A stretch of DNA of 64,000 nt from Halospeciosus flavus (GTDB lineage Archaea; Halobacteriota; Halobacteria; Halobacteriales; Halobacteriaceae): NCBI RefSeq assembly GCF_029814175.1, contig NZ_CP122312.1, positions 496,001-560,000 of the forward strand, given 5' to 3'. The notes beneath the pieces are model-generated. The model was given only the letters and a program-made list of their open reading frames with translations, made no database searches and was not told the origin of the DNA. Made by a program: the position numbers and the translations under genes. Positions 25,446-32,779 of the stretch are shown one piece after another. Numbering within the stretch: the stretch's first letter is position 1; each line of letters opens with the position of its first letter.

Positions 25446-26504
25446 TCAGACGAGCTGGAGGAGCATCCAGAAGACGAAGGCGACACTGGCGGCGACGCCC
25501 GCGTAGGGTGCGTACTCGTAGTACTCGGACTTCGGGTGCGACGGCGCGTGCGTCTCGCCGTCGACCTCGTACACCTCGTAGTAGTCGCCGTCGTAGGTAT
25601 ACTCGACGCGGGTGGTCGGGACGGCGAAGGTCTCGACCGTCTTGCGGACGACGCCCTCGCCACCCTCGATGGGCGGGTCGAACGTCGAGGTACGCTCGTC
25701 GGCGAGGCGGCCCTGGGCGCGCTCGACCTTCGCCTCGGGCATCCCCCGCTCGCTGACGCCGCGGGTCTGCTCGTCGACGGCGAAGTCGACGGTTCCGGCC
25801 TTGGCCTCGTAGACGTAGCCCTCGGCCTCGCAGGTCTCACAGTCGATCTCGTTCTCGCCGGCGCAGGTGAGACACTGCTGTTTGCCCTCGCCACGGCAGT
25901 CCGGACACTGGAAGCGGCCGGTCCCGTCGCAACTCGGGCAGGTGAAGTCGCCGTCGCCGCCACAGTTGTCGCACTCGACGGACCCGCTGTTCGGTTCGAC
26001 GCGGCCGTCGCCGTCACAGCCCTCGCAGTCGACGCGGCCGTCCTCGCACTCGCAGTCGCGGACACCGCGCCCGTTACACTCCGAACAGTCGACCTCGCCC
26101 TCGTGGCAGTCGGGACAGTCGACGGTTCGGTCGCCGACGCACTCCGGACAGGTCCGCTCGTCGGCGTCGCGCTCGACGAAGGCGACGGACGTCGAGCGGA
26201 AGTCCGACGGCGTCGCGTCGTAGCGGCCGTCGAGCGGTTCGCGCTCGGCGACGGCGTCGCGGTACTCGCTCTCGGCGAACTGGCGAGTCTCGACCCGGTC
26301 GTCGGCGCGGAGACTCGTCTCCACGATGCGGTCGCACTCCTCGGTGACGACGCTGTCGACGCGCGCACTGTTCGCGAGGTCGTCGGGGACCTTCCAGTCG
26401 TCGGCGAGGTCCGAGAGGAGTCGCGCCGCGTCGCCGTCGGCGACCCCGGACCCGCTGGTACTCGCGCGTCTCACGTCTTCGGGCCGCCGGGACTGACTGG
26501 ACAT
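25446..26504 (-). CDS. DnaJ-type CxxCxGxG-repeat protein with a C-terminal membrane tail
   Basis: The 352-residue protein starts MSSQSRRPEDVRRASTSGSG. The first 120 residues are acidic and helical. The middle (about 120-250) has ten consecutive Cys-pair modules, for example CPECVGDRTVDCPDC, CEGCDGDG, CDNCGGDG, CPSCDGTG and CPDCRGEG, more than the four in DnaJ. A beta-rich domain follows (TRVEYTYDGDYYEVYEVDGE), then one hydrophobic helix at the very C-terminus (AGVAASVAFVFWMLLQLV), so it is probably tail-anchored facing the cytoplasm. There is no J domain, so a chaperone role is only a guess. A TATA-like AGTTATTTTTAG on the minus strand is about 30 nt before the start. Confidence 0.85.
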   Translation of the reverse strand: MSSQSRRPEDVRRASTSGSGVADGDAARLLSDLADDWKVPDDLANSARVDSVVTEECDRIVETSLRADDRVETRQFAESEYRDAVAEREPLDGRYDATPSDFRSTSVAFVERDADERTCPECVGDRTVDCPDCHEGEVDCSECNGRGVRDCECEDGRVDCEGCDGDGRVEPNSGSVECDNCGGDGDFTCPSCDGTGRFQCPDCRGEGKQQCLTCAGENEIDCETCEAEGYVYEAKAGTVDFAVDEQTRGVSERGMPEAKVERAQGRLADERTSTFDPPIEGGEGVVRKTVETFAVPTTRVEYTYDGDYYEVYEVDGETHAPSHPKSEYYEYAPYAGVAASVAFVFWMLLQLV

Positions 26505-26586
26505 ACGTATTGTTTCGATACGCACTATAGACTAAAAATAACTGCGGCCGAACACACAATATATTGGTAGTGTGGTCGGCCGCCGT

Positions 26587-27174
26587 TCAGTCGAAGAGCG
26601 CGTCGAACAGGCGACTCGTCCCCGTGCGGACGTGTTGGTGGAACGTCGCCGGGGCGATTTCCAGTTTCGCGGCGATCTCCTCGCCGGTGTGCGCGCGGGG
26701 CCGGTCGAAGAAACCGCCGTTATGGGCACACTGGAGGACCTCGCGCTGCCGGTCGGTGAGGGCGTCGGTCGGCGCCCCCTCACGTCGGGCGACACCGCCG
26801 GCCGGCACCGACGTCTGTCGGACGAGTGGCGTGCCGCCGACGGTCAGCACACGACCGACCACGTCCTCGGACGTGACCGGCGGATGGCCGCTGGCCTGGT
26901 CGGCGGACGGATTCGCGTCACCCTTCGTCAGGAACCCGCCGTCCGTCCGGCCGACGACGCGGTGCGTGACGAGCGTGTCGCGGGTCTCCAACTGGAAGGT
27001 CACGACGTCCCCGACCTCGACCGCGTCCGCGGGGACGAGGAGGTAACCGTCGTCGACGCCGAGCGTCGGTTCCATACTGTCGGAGTAGACGTAGCCGACT
27101 TGCACCGGTGCGTTCGCTGGGAGTAGGAGCAGTGCGACTACGACGAAGAGACCGAATCCGACGGTACGGAGCAT
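26587..27174 (-). CDS. S26 signal peptidase joined to a Bat-type HTH_10 domain (chimera)
   Basis: The 195-residue protein has an N-terminal membrane helix (residues 5-19) and an archaeal/ER-type signal peptidase I core: Ser33 in YVYSDSMEPTL, His71 in DTLVTHRVVG, and LTKGDANPSAD. Instead of the usual second membrane helix, residues 139-195 are an HTH_10 domain (LTDRQREVLQCAHNGGFFDR, then LEIAPATFHQHVRTG). It is adjacent to a SipW-type secreted protein, its likely substrate. No membrane segment separates the two halves, so the HTH would end up outside the cell if the enzyme inserts normally; a deletion fusion is an alternative. The start at 27174 overlaps the upstream gene's extended 3' end by 37 bp. 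Confidence 0.8.
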   Translation of the reverse strand: MLRTVGFGLFVVVALLLLPANAPVQVGYVYSDSMEPTLGVDDGYLLVPADAVEVGDVVTFQLETRDTLVTHRVVGRTDGGFLTKGDANPSADQASGHPPVTSEDVVGRVLTVGGTPLVRQTSVPAGGVARREGAPTDALTDRQREVLQCAHNGGFFDRPRAHTGEEIAAKLEIAPATFHQHVRTGTSRLFDALFD

Positions 27175-27773
27175 AAACGAGTGGTGAGTGGCCGGTTAGA
27201 CCGAGATTTCAGCGTGCCGGAGAGGTCGTCTGTACCTGCGACGAGTCCGTTGGTGTTGAGGATAACGACGTAGAGCGACTTCCCGGGGGCAACAGTGAAT
27301 CCGCTCGACGTCGCAGTCTCGTCGTCAACGGTTCCCTCGTGGACAGGGTTAGCGGTCGGCGTGTCCGAATAGACCTCGAACTTGACGGACGCGATATTGT
27401 CGTTGTCGCTGTCCGGTGCGTAATCGAGCACGAACGAGTGATCGACTGTGTCTTGGTTCGTTAGCTTGAACGCGTACGGGCTCGTCCCGTTCGCGAAGTC
27501 TGCCGTCGTACTGTTTTCCCCGAGCTCGAAAGTAGCGTTGACGTTCGCGCCGCTCACATTGTTCTGCGCGAAGTCGATCGTGAGCGCACCATCACTGTTG
27601 GGACTGATGATGCCGGAATTGATCCCTGCGGTGAGTCCGACGATACCGGCCTGGTCAGTGACGACGTCGACGTTGGCGTCACGGTCGAGGGTAGCGGTGG
27701 TGAACGCACTCGCGCCGACGACGGCCGAGACGGCGACGAGGACGAGAGCGATGGCGGTGAGTTTGAGTCGCAT
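27138..27773 (-). CDS. SipW-type secreted protein (TasA/CalY-like), probably frameshifted at its C-terminus
   Basis: The 211-residue protein starts MRLKLTAIALVLVAVSAVVG with the SipW-dependent signal, where the cleavage region ASAFTTATLDRDANVDVVTD is typical of haloarchaeal family members. The mature part is a beta-sandwich-like domain rich in Asn/Asp/Thr. The last 20 residues (from SRSNRPLTTRLC) look out of frame: one extra base near 27208-27211 would give an ending GTLEISV and a stop at 27196-27198, removing the overlap with the signal peptidase gene. It is probably exported through Sec and assembled on the cell surface as matrix fibre or coat; this is inferred from the bacterial family. 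Confidence 0.82.
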   Translation of the reverse strand: MRLKLTAIALVLVAVSAVVGASAFTTATLDRDANVDVVTDQAGIVGLTAGINSGIISPNSDGALTIDFAQNNVSGANVNATFELGENSTTADFANGTSPYAFKLTNQDTVDHSFVLDYAPDSDNDNIASVKFEVYSDTPTANPVHEGTVDDETATSSGFTVAPGKSLYVVILNTNGLVAGTDDLSGTLKSRSNRPLTTRLCSVPSDSVSSS

Positions 27774-27869
27774 TTCGACCGGAGAGAGACCGAGTACACG
27801 GGTAGGTCGTCCGCCGAACTCTTTCGGTCGGCGTCGCCGACACCCGAACTGCTTCGGTTCGGCCGCGAC

Positions 27870-28826
27870 TCAGGCCGACTCCGGGACCCGTGCGAGCCAC
27901 GCCGAGGGATTCTCTAATTCCGCTTCGGTGGGGAGGAAGGCGGGGTCGTCCCAGACGCGGCCCGCCGCCTCGACGCCGCGGGCGTCGACGACCGCCTCGA
28001 AGAACGCGCGGCCGCGTTCGTACTGCTCGCGTTTGAGTTGGAAGCCGAGGAGGCGACGGAAGAGTTTGGTGATGGGGTCGCCGCCGCCGCGGCGCTCGTC
28101 GAGTTTCCGGCGGAGGTCGTCGTAGTCGTCGTCGAACGCCTCGTCCATGAGGAGTTCGGCGTACCCCTCGACGGCGGTCATCGCGCGGTTGAGTTCGCGG
28201 AAGGGTTCGGAGTCGAAGCGGTGTTCGGCGAACGCCTCCATCCCGGCCTGTACGCGCTCGGCGAGGTAGTCGTCTAGCCACGGGGCGGCGCCGAACTCGG
28301 CGGCGTGGGTGACCTCGTGGAAGGCGATCCAGCGGCGAAAGCGCGGGAAGTCGACGTCGAGTTCGTCGGCCGCGCGCAGGAGGTTCGGGTGCACGAAGTA
28401 GAGGCGGTGGACGTCGCTCTCGCCGAGGAGGAGCGGGTCGTACTGGCCCATGACGTGCCGGGAGACGAAGGCGAGTGCCGCGGCCGTGGTCGCGGTGTTG
28501 AGCGTCCGCGCGGCGTCCTCAAAGGCGACTCGCTGGTCTTCGAGGGGTGCGACGACGCGGCGGAAGGTCTCGACGTTGGCGTCGATCCAGTGGTGGCGGT
28601 TCTGGATTTCGACGGTCTCCGGGACGTCGAACGAGAGCGCGGAGACGTCGCGGATGCGCTCGCGGGCGGCGCGGACGTCGGCGGCGTACGCCTGCTCGTC
28701 GTCGGGGGAGAGTTCGATGCGTCCGGGGTCGGTCGCGGCCTTTGCGGCGCGGGCGACGGCGTCCCAGTCGACGGTTTCGTCACCCGACGCGGACGCGACC
28801 GCCTGGACGCTCTCGTACAGCGACAT
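27870..28826 (-). CDS. zinc-dependent metalloprotease of the DUF2342 / F420-biosynthesis-associated family
   Basis: The 318-residue protein carries the zincin motif HEVTHAAEF (the two His and the Glu between them). A glutamate further on (EGYAELLMDEAF) is a plausible third ligand. Other family features include QNRHHWIDANVETFRRVV at the front and FVSRHVMGQYDPLLLGESD in the middle. The family was named for co-occurrence with F420 synthesis genes; no F420 gene is in this window, so no pathway role is claimed. It is cytoplasmic, with no signal or helix. It stands alone on the minus strand, 96 bp from the SipW-type gene. Confidence 0.85.
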   Translation of the reverse strand: MSLYESVQAVASASGDETVDWDAVARAAKAATDPGRIELSPDDEQAYAADVRAARERIRDVSALSFDVPETVEIQNRHHWIDANVETFRRVVAPLEDQRVAFEDAARTLNTATTAAALAFVSRHVMGQYDPLLLGESDVHRLYFVHPNLLRAADELDVDFPRFRRWIAFHEVTHAAEFGAAPWLDDYLAERVQAGMEAFAEHRFDSEPFRELNRAMTAVEGYAELLMDEAFDDDYDDLRRKLDERRGGGDPITKLFRRLLGFQLKREQYERGRAFFEAVVDARGVEAAGRVWDDPAFLPTEAELENPSAWLARVPESA

Positions 28827-28865
28827 TGTCGGAGATAAGGGACGGCGCGAGAAAAGGACTTCTGC

Positions 28866-29138
28866 CTACGCGACGTCGACGTCCTCGGACTCCTCCTCGC
28901 CCTCGAACTCCGAGAGGGTGGTCTCCTCGGTCGTCCCCCCGCCGAGTTTCCGTTTCACGAGGAAGCCGACGGCCGTCGCGACGCCGGCGAGGACGAGCGA
29001 CGCGACGAGGAGACACCCGATGCAGGGGCCACCCTCCTCTTCGCTCTCGGCACCCTCGGACGATTCACCGCTCGATTCGCCGAGTCGCTTGACTGCAGTG
29101 AACTCCGATTCGTGGAAGTGGAGGTCGACGATTCCCAT
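28866..29138 (-). CDS. small single-helix membrane protein
   Basis: The 90-residue protein starts MGIVDLHFHESEFTAVKRLG. A Ser/Glu-rich segment precedes one membrane helix (CIGCLLVASLVLAGVATAVG) ended by positive charges (VKRKLGGG) and an acidic tail. It resembles small haloarchaeal membrane proteins with no known role. The start at 29138 is taken as the first ATG of the conserved-looking segment. The protein is divergent from the M42 peptidase gene (99 bp between starts). Confidence 0.7.
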   Translation of the reverse strand: MGIVDLHFHESEFTAVKRLGESSGESSEGAESEEEGGPCIGCLLVASLVLAGVATAVGFLVKRKLGGGTTEETTLSEFEGEEESEDVDVA

Positions 29139-29237
29139 GCCTGATAGTGGAGGCGGGGGCGGTTTAGCCGTTGGGGGAGGCGGGAGTCGGGCCGGCGCGG
29201 TCGTGAGGTTCTTGCCCGCGGCCCCGCCACGTCCGGT

Positions 29238-30308
29238 ATGGACGATTCTCAGCGAGCGTTCCTCGACGACCTGCTGGCGACGGCGAGCCCTTCGGGGTTC
29301 GAGACGACGGCCCAGCGCGTCTGGATCGACTACGTCTCCGAGTTCGCCGACGAGGTACAGACCGACGAGTACGGGAACGCGGTCGCGGTCTACGAGGGCG
29401 GCGAGGGTGAAGGTCCCGAACTCCTCTTCGGCGGCCACGCCGACGAAATCGGGTTCATGGTCGCGAGTGTCGACGACGACGGATTCGTCCGGCTGACGCC
29501 CATCGGCGGCGCGGACCGCACGGTCTCGAAGGGCCAGCACGTCGTCGTCCACACGGACGACGGCCCGGTCAACGGCGTCGTCGGGCAGACGGCCATCCAC
29601 CTCCGTGGCGCGAAAGACGAGGACGAGCCCGAGAACATCACCGAACAGCACGTCGACATCGGCGCGGCCGACGAGGAAGAGGCCGAAGAACTCGTCGAGG
29701 TCGGTGACCCCATCACCGTCGCGACCGACGTCCACGACCTGCAGGGGACGCGCGTGGCCGCCCGCGGCATCGACAACCGCGTGGGTATCTGGGTCGCCGC
29801 CGAGGCGCTCCGCCGCGCGGTCGAACGCGACGCCGAGTCGACCGTCTACGCCGTCAGTACCGTCCAGGAAGAGGTCGGACTGAAGGGCGCGCGGATGGTC
29901 GGCTACGACGTCCACCCGGACGCCGCCGTCGCCGTGGACGTGACCCACGCCTCCGACCACCCCGCCTACCCCAGTGACCTCCACGCCGAGATCGAACTCG
30001 GCGAGGGGCCGGTCGTCGCGCGCGGGAGCACCAACCACCCCGAACTCGTCGCGGCGACCCGCGACGCCGCCGACGCCGAGGAACTCGACGTCCAGCTCCA
30101 AGCGACCGGCGTCTACACCGGGACCGACGCCGACGCTTTCTACGTCCAGCGCGACGGGATCCCGTCGCTCAACCTCGCGCTCCCCAACCGCTACATGCAC
30201 ACGCCCGCGGAAGTCGTCGATACCGACGACCTCGACGCCGCAGCCGACCTTCTCGCCGCGCTGGCCGTCCGCGAGGCCGGCCGCGAGGGATTCGCCGTCG
30301 ACCTCTGA
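29238..30308 (+). CDS. M42-family metallopeptidase (TET-like aminopeptidase)
   Basis: The 356-residue protein has the M42 metal-site motifs: GGHADEIGFMV (His and Asp), RGIDNRVGI (bridging Asp), STVQEEVGLKGA (catalytic Glu pair), VDVTHASD (Asp) and NRYMHTPAEVV (His). These enzymes trim peptides from proteasomal degradation, often as dodecameric TET particles in the cytoplasm. The N-terminus LLATASPSGFE fits the family start. It precedes the Sm1-rL37e-PurF cluster on the same strand. Confidence 0.93.
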   Translation: MDDSQRAFLDDLLATASPSGFETTAQRVWIDYVSEFADEVQTDEYGNAVAVYEGGEGEGPELLFGGHADEIGFMVASVDDDGFVRLTPIGGADRTVSKGQHVVVHTDDGPVNGVVGQTAIHLRGAKDEDEPENITEQHVDIGAADEEEAEELVEVGDPITVATDVHDLQGTRVAARGIDNRVGIWVAAEALRRAVERDAESTVYAVSTVQEEVGLKGARMVGYDVHPDAAVAVDVTHASDHPAYPSDLHAEIELGEGPVVARGSTNHPELVAATRDAADAEELDVQLQATGVYTGTDADAFYVQRDGIPSLNLALPNRYMHTPAEVVDTDDLDAAADLLAALAVREAGREGFAVDL

Positions 30309-30358
30309 AGGGACGACAAGCCGGTACGCTTAAGCGGCTCACCCGTGCCACACCCTAT

Positions 30359-30544
30359 ATGAGCGGTCGACCACTCGACGTCCTGGAGGCAGCCCTCGAA
30401 GAGACGGTCACCGTCCACCTCAAGGACGGAGAGATGTACACCGGCGTCCTCACGGGCTACGACCAGCACATGAACCTCGTCGTCGAAGACGACGAAGACA
30501 CAACCGTTATACGCGGTGATAACGTCGTAACTATCAAACCATGA
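30359..30544 (+). CDS. Sm-like RNA-binding protein Sm1
   Basis: The 61-residue archaeal Sm protein has the Sm1 and Sm2 motifs: [20 protein letters not shown] and [11 protein letters not shown] with YDQHMNLVV between. It assembles into heptameric rings that bind U-rich RNA. Its stop overlaps the rL37e start by 4 bp (ATGA), so the two are translationally coupled, a pairing widely conserved in archaea. Confidence 0.97.
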   Translation: MSGRPLDVLEAALEETVTVHLKDGEMYTGVLTGYDQHMNLVVEDDEDTTVIRGDNVVTIKP

Positions 30545-30717
30545 CCGGATCCGGCACTCCGAGCCAGGGGAAGAAGAACAAGACGACTCACGTCAAGTGC
30601 CGCCGCTGCGGCGAGAAGTCCTACCACGTCAAGAAGAAGAAGTGTTCGAGTTGCGGCTTCGGGAAGTCCGCCAAGCGTCGCGACTACGCGTGGCAGGACA
30701 AGGCCGGCGACAACTGA
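30541..30717 (+). CDS. rpl37e: 50S ribosomal protein L37e
   Basis: The 58-residue protein reads [20 protein letters not shown] and carries a four-cysteine zinc ribbon ([10 protein letters not shown] and CSSCGFG), ending [15 protein letters not shown]. Both length and motifs are those of archaeal L37e. It is coupled to Sm1 through a 4-bp overlap. Confidence 0.97.
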   Translation: MTGSGTPSQGKKNKTTHVKCRRCGEKSYHVKKKKCSSCGFGKSAKRRDYAWQDKAGDN

Positions 30718-30924
30718 CGACTGACTTCTCTCCCTTCTTCCGCTACCCGACCGCGTAGCGACTGCGCCGTCGGGCGTGCAACCGTACCTACTACCGCGTC
30801 CCTCCTGCACTGTCTACCGCCTCCACTACGCCGGGAGCCGCGGCGCCGTCCACAACCGACCGTCGAGTGCGCCGACCACGGCGAGGCAAGAGGACACGTT
30901 CGTGCATATTCCAGGAAATCGGCT

Positions 30925-30959
30925 CGGTAAATCGCACACAATCACGTAGGTTTTTACCG
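30925..30959. promoter_or_regulatory. purF upstream inverted repeat
   Basis: CGGTAAA (30925-30931) and TTTACCG (30953-30959) form a 7-bp inverted repeat with 21 nt between, just before the start codon of purF at 30982. The right arm overlaps the TATA-like GGTTTTTACC. This fits a regulatory site for purine control, though no haloarchaeal PurR site is known to me with this sequence. Confidence 0.35.
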
Positions 30960-30981
30960 GTGGGATTCCCTATCGACGCTC

Positions 30982-32451
30982 ATGGAAGACGGGCGTGCCG
31001 ACAGGCCGAGTGGCAAACCCCGAGAGAAGTGCGGCGTCGTCGGCGTCTCCCTCGCGGAGCGCGACGCCGCGCTCCCGACGTACTACGCGCTCTACGCGCT
31101 CCAGCACCGCGGGCAGGAGTCCGCGGGCATCGTCACCCACGACGGGTTCCAGCAACACCAGCACGTCGAGATGGGACTCGTGGGCGACGCCTTCGACCAG
31201 GACGACGTCGACGCGCTCCGCGGGTCTACCGCCATCGGGCACGTCCGCTACCCGACGGCCGGGAGCGTCGACAAGGACTGTGCACAGCCCTTCTCGGTCT
31301 CGTTCAAGGGCGGTGCGCTCGGACTGAGCCACAACGGGAACCTCGTGAACGCAGACGAGGTCCGTGACGACCTCGCAGGCGCAGGCCACGCGTTCACCTC
31401 CGACGGCGACACCGAGGTCATCGCTCACGACCTCGCGCGCAACCTCCTCGAGTCGGACCTCGTCCGCTCGGTCAAGCACACGATGTCGCGCATCCACGGC
31501 TCCTACGCGCTCACCATCATGCACGACGACACGGTCCTCGGGGTCCGTGACCCGCAGGGCAACCGGCCCCTGATCATCGGCGAACTCGACGACGGCTACG
31601 TCCTCGCCTCCGAGTCGTCCGCCATCGACACGCTCGACGGCGAGATCGTCCGCGACGTCCGGCCCGGCGAACTCGTCGTCCTCCACGAGGACGGCAGCGG
31701 GTTCGATTCCTACCAGCTCGTCGAGGCCGAGAACACCGCCCACTGCTTCTTCGAGTACGTCTACTTCGCGCGGCCGGACTCCGTCATCGACGAGGAACTC
31801 GTCTACGAGGTGCGCCGCGACCTCGGACGCGAACTCTGGGCCGAGTCCGGCACCGAGACGGACGTCGTGATGCCCGTCCCCGACTCCGGTCGGGCGTTCG
31901 CCTCGGGCTACGCCGAGGCCGCCAGCGAGGACGGCGCGGCCACGGAGTTCGCCGAGGGACTGATGAAGAACCGCTACGTCGGTCGGACGTTCATCATGCC
32001 GACCCAGGAGGCCCGCGAGCGTGCGGTCCGCCTGAAGCTCAATCCCATCAAGAGCACCGTCGAGGGGAAGACCGTCACGCTCATCGACGACAGCATCGTC
32101 CGCGGGACGACCTCCCGCCAACTCGTCCAGTTGCTGAAGGACGTCGGCGCCGAGGAGGTCCACGTCCGTATCGGCGCGCCCGCCATCGTCGCCCCCTGCT
32201 ACATGGGTATCGATATGGCCACCCGCGAGGAACTCATCGCGGGCGACCAGTCGGTCGACGGCATCGCCGAGGAGATCGGTGCCGACAGCCTCTCGTATCT
32301 CTCTACCGACGCCGTCAGCGAGGCCATCGGCAAGTCGAAGGACGACCTCTGTCTCGGCTGTGTGACCGGCGAGTATCCCTACGACATCGACGGCGAGGCG
32401 ACCGACCGCGACGTCGAGCGGCCGACCATCGAGCCACCCGCCGACGACTGA
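30982..32451 (+). CDS. purF: amidophosphoribosyltransferase
   Basis: The 489-residue enzyme makes 5-phosphoribosylamine from PRPP and glutamine, the first step of purine synthesis. A 16-residue propeptide precedes the catalytic Cys17 (KCGVVGVSL), as in Bacillus-type PurF that is cleaved to expose the Cys. The glutaminase domain shows YALYALQHRGQESAG and SHNGNLVN. The transferase has VTLIDDSIVRGTTSRQL. Cysteines in HCFFEYVYF, CYMGIDMAT and LCLGCVTGEYP match the 4Fe-4S ligands of the Bacillus type. It follows rL37e after 264 bp. Confidence 0.97.
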   Translation: MEDGRADRPSGKPREKCGVVGVSLAERDAALPTYYALYALQHRGQESAGIVTHDGFQQHQHVEMGLVGDAFDQDDVDALRGSTAIGHVRYPTAGSVDKDCAQPFSVSFKGGALGLSHNGNLVNADEVRDDLAGAGHAFTSDGDTEVIAHDLARNLLESDLVRSVKHTMSRIHGSYALTIMHDDTVLGVRDPQGNRPLIIGELDDGYVLASESSAIDTLDGEIVRDVRPGELVVLHEDGSGFDSYQLVEAENTAHCFFEYVYFARPDSVIDEELVYEVRRDLGRELWAESGTETDVVMPVPDSGRAFASGYAEAASEDGAATEFAEGLMKNRYVGRTFIMPTQEARERAVRLKLNPIKSTVEGKTVTLIDDSIVRGTTSRQLVQLLKDVGAEEVHVRIGAPAIVAPCYMGIDMATREELIAGDQSVDGIAEEIGADSLSYLSTDAVSEAIGKSKDDLCLGCVTGEYPYDIDGEATDRDVERPTIEPPADD

Positions 32452-32779
32452 CTGCTCCGACGTCCTATATACATAGTACTGCGTGGCGACGGTGCCAGTA
32501 GGGATAGTGGTGAAGGCTATGGTCGCCCTTCCAGTACAGTGACGTGCAGGAAGGTCTCTGGGGGGAGACGTTCCAGCACTCTCGGAATCGATCCGCCGTT
32601 CGGGGAGAGGCGACGCCTCGGTCGAGTCGACCGTTGGAGATCGTACTCCGTCAGGGGTTCGATCGCCACTACCACCCTTCTGCCGCCACGACGACCGAGA
32701 CACGCTCGGAGAGACAGTATCGGCGGGGCCTTCCGTTGACGGTACGACTTATACGGCTCGCGGTCGATAGCCCGGGTAT
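32452..32779. other. 328-bp intergenic region between purF and the large regulator
   Basis: No convincing gene is seen; a minus-strand frame of about 90 codons lacks haloarchaeal composition and motifs. A CTTATA element near 32748-32753 lies about 30 nt before the ATG of the regulator, the expected position for a leaderless promoter. A TATATAC stretch follows the purF stop. Confidence 0.5.
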
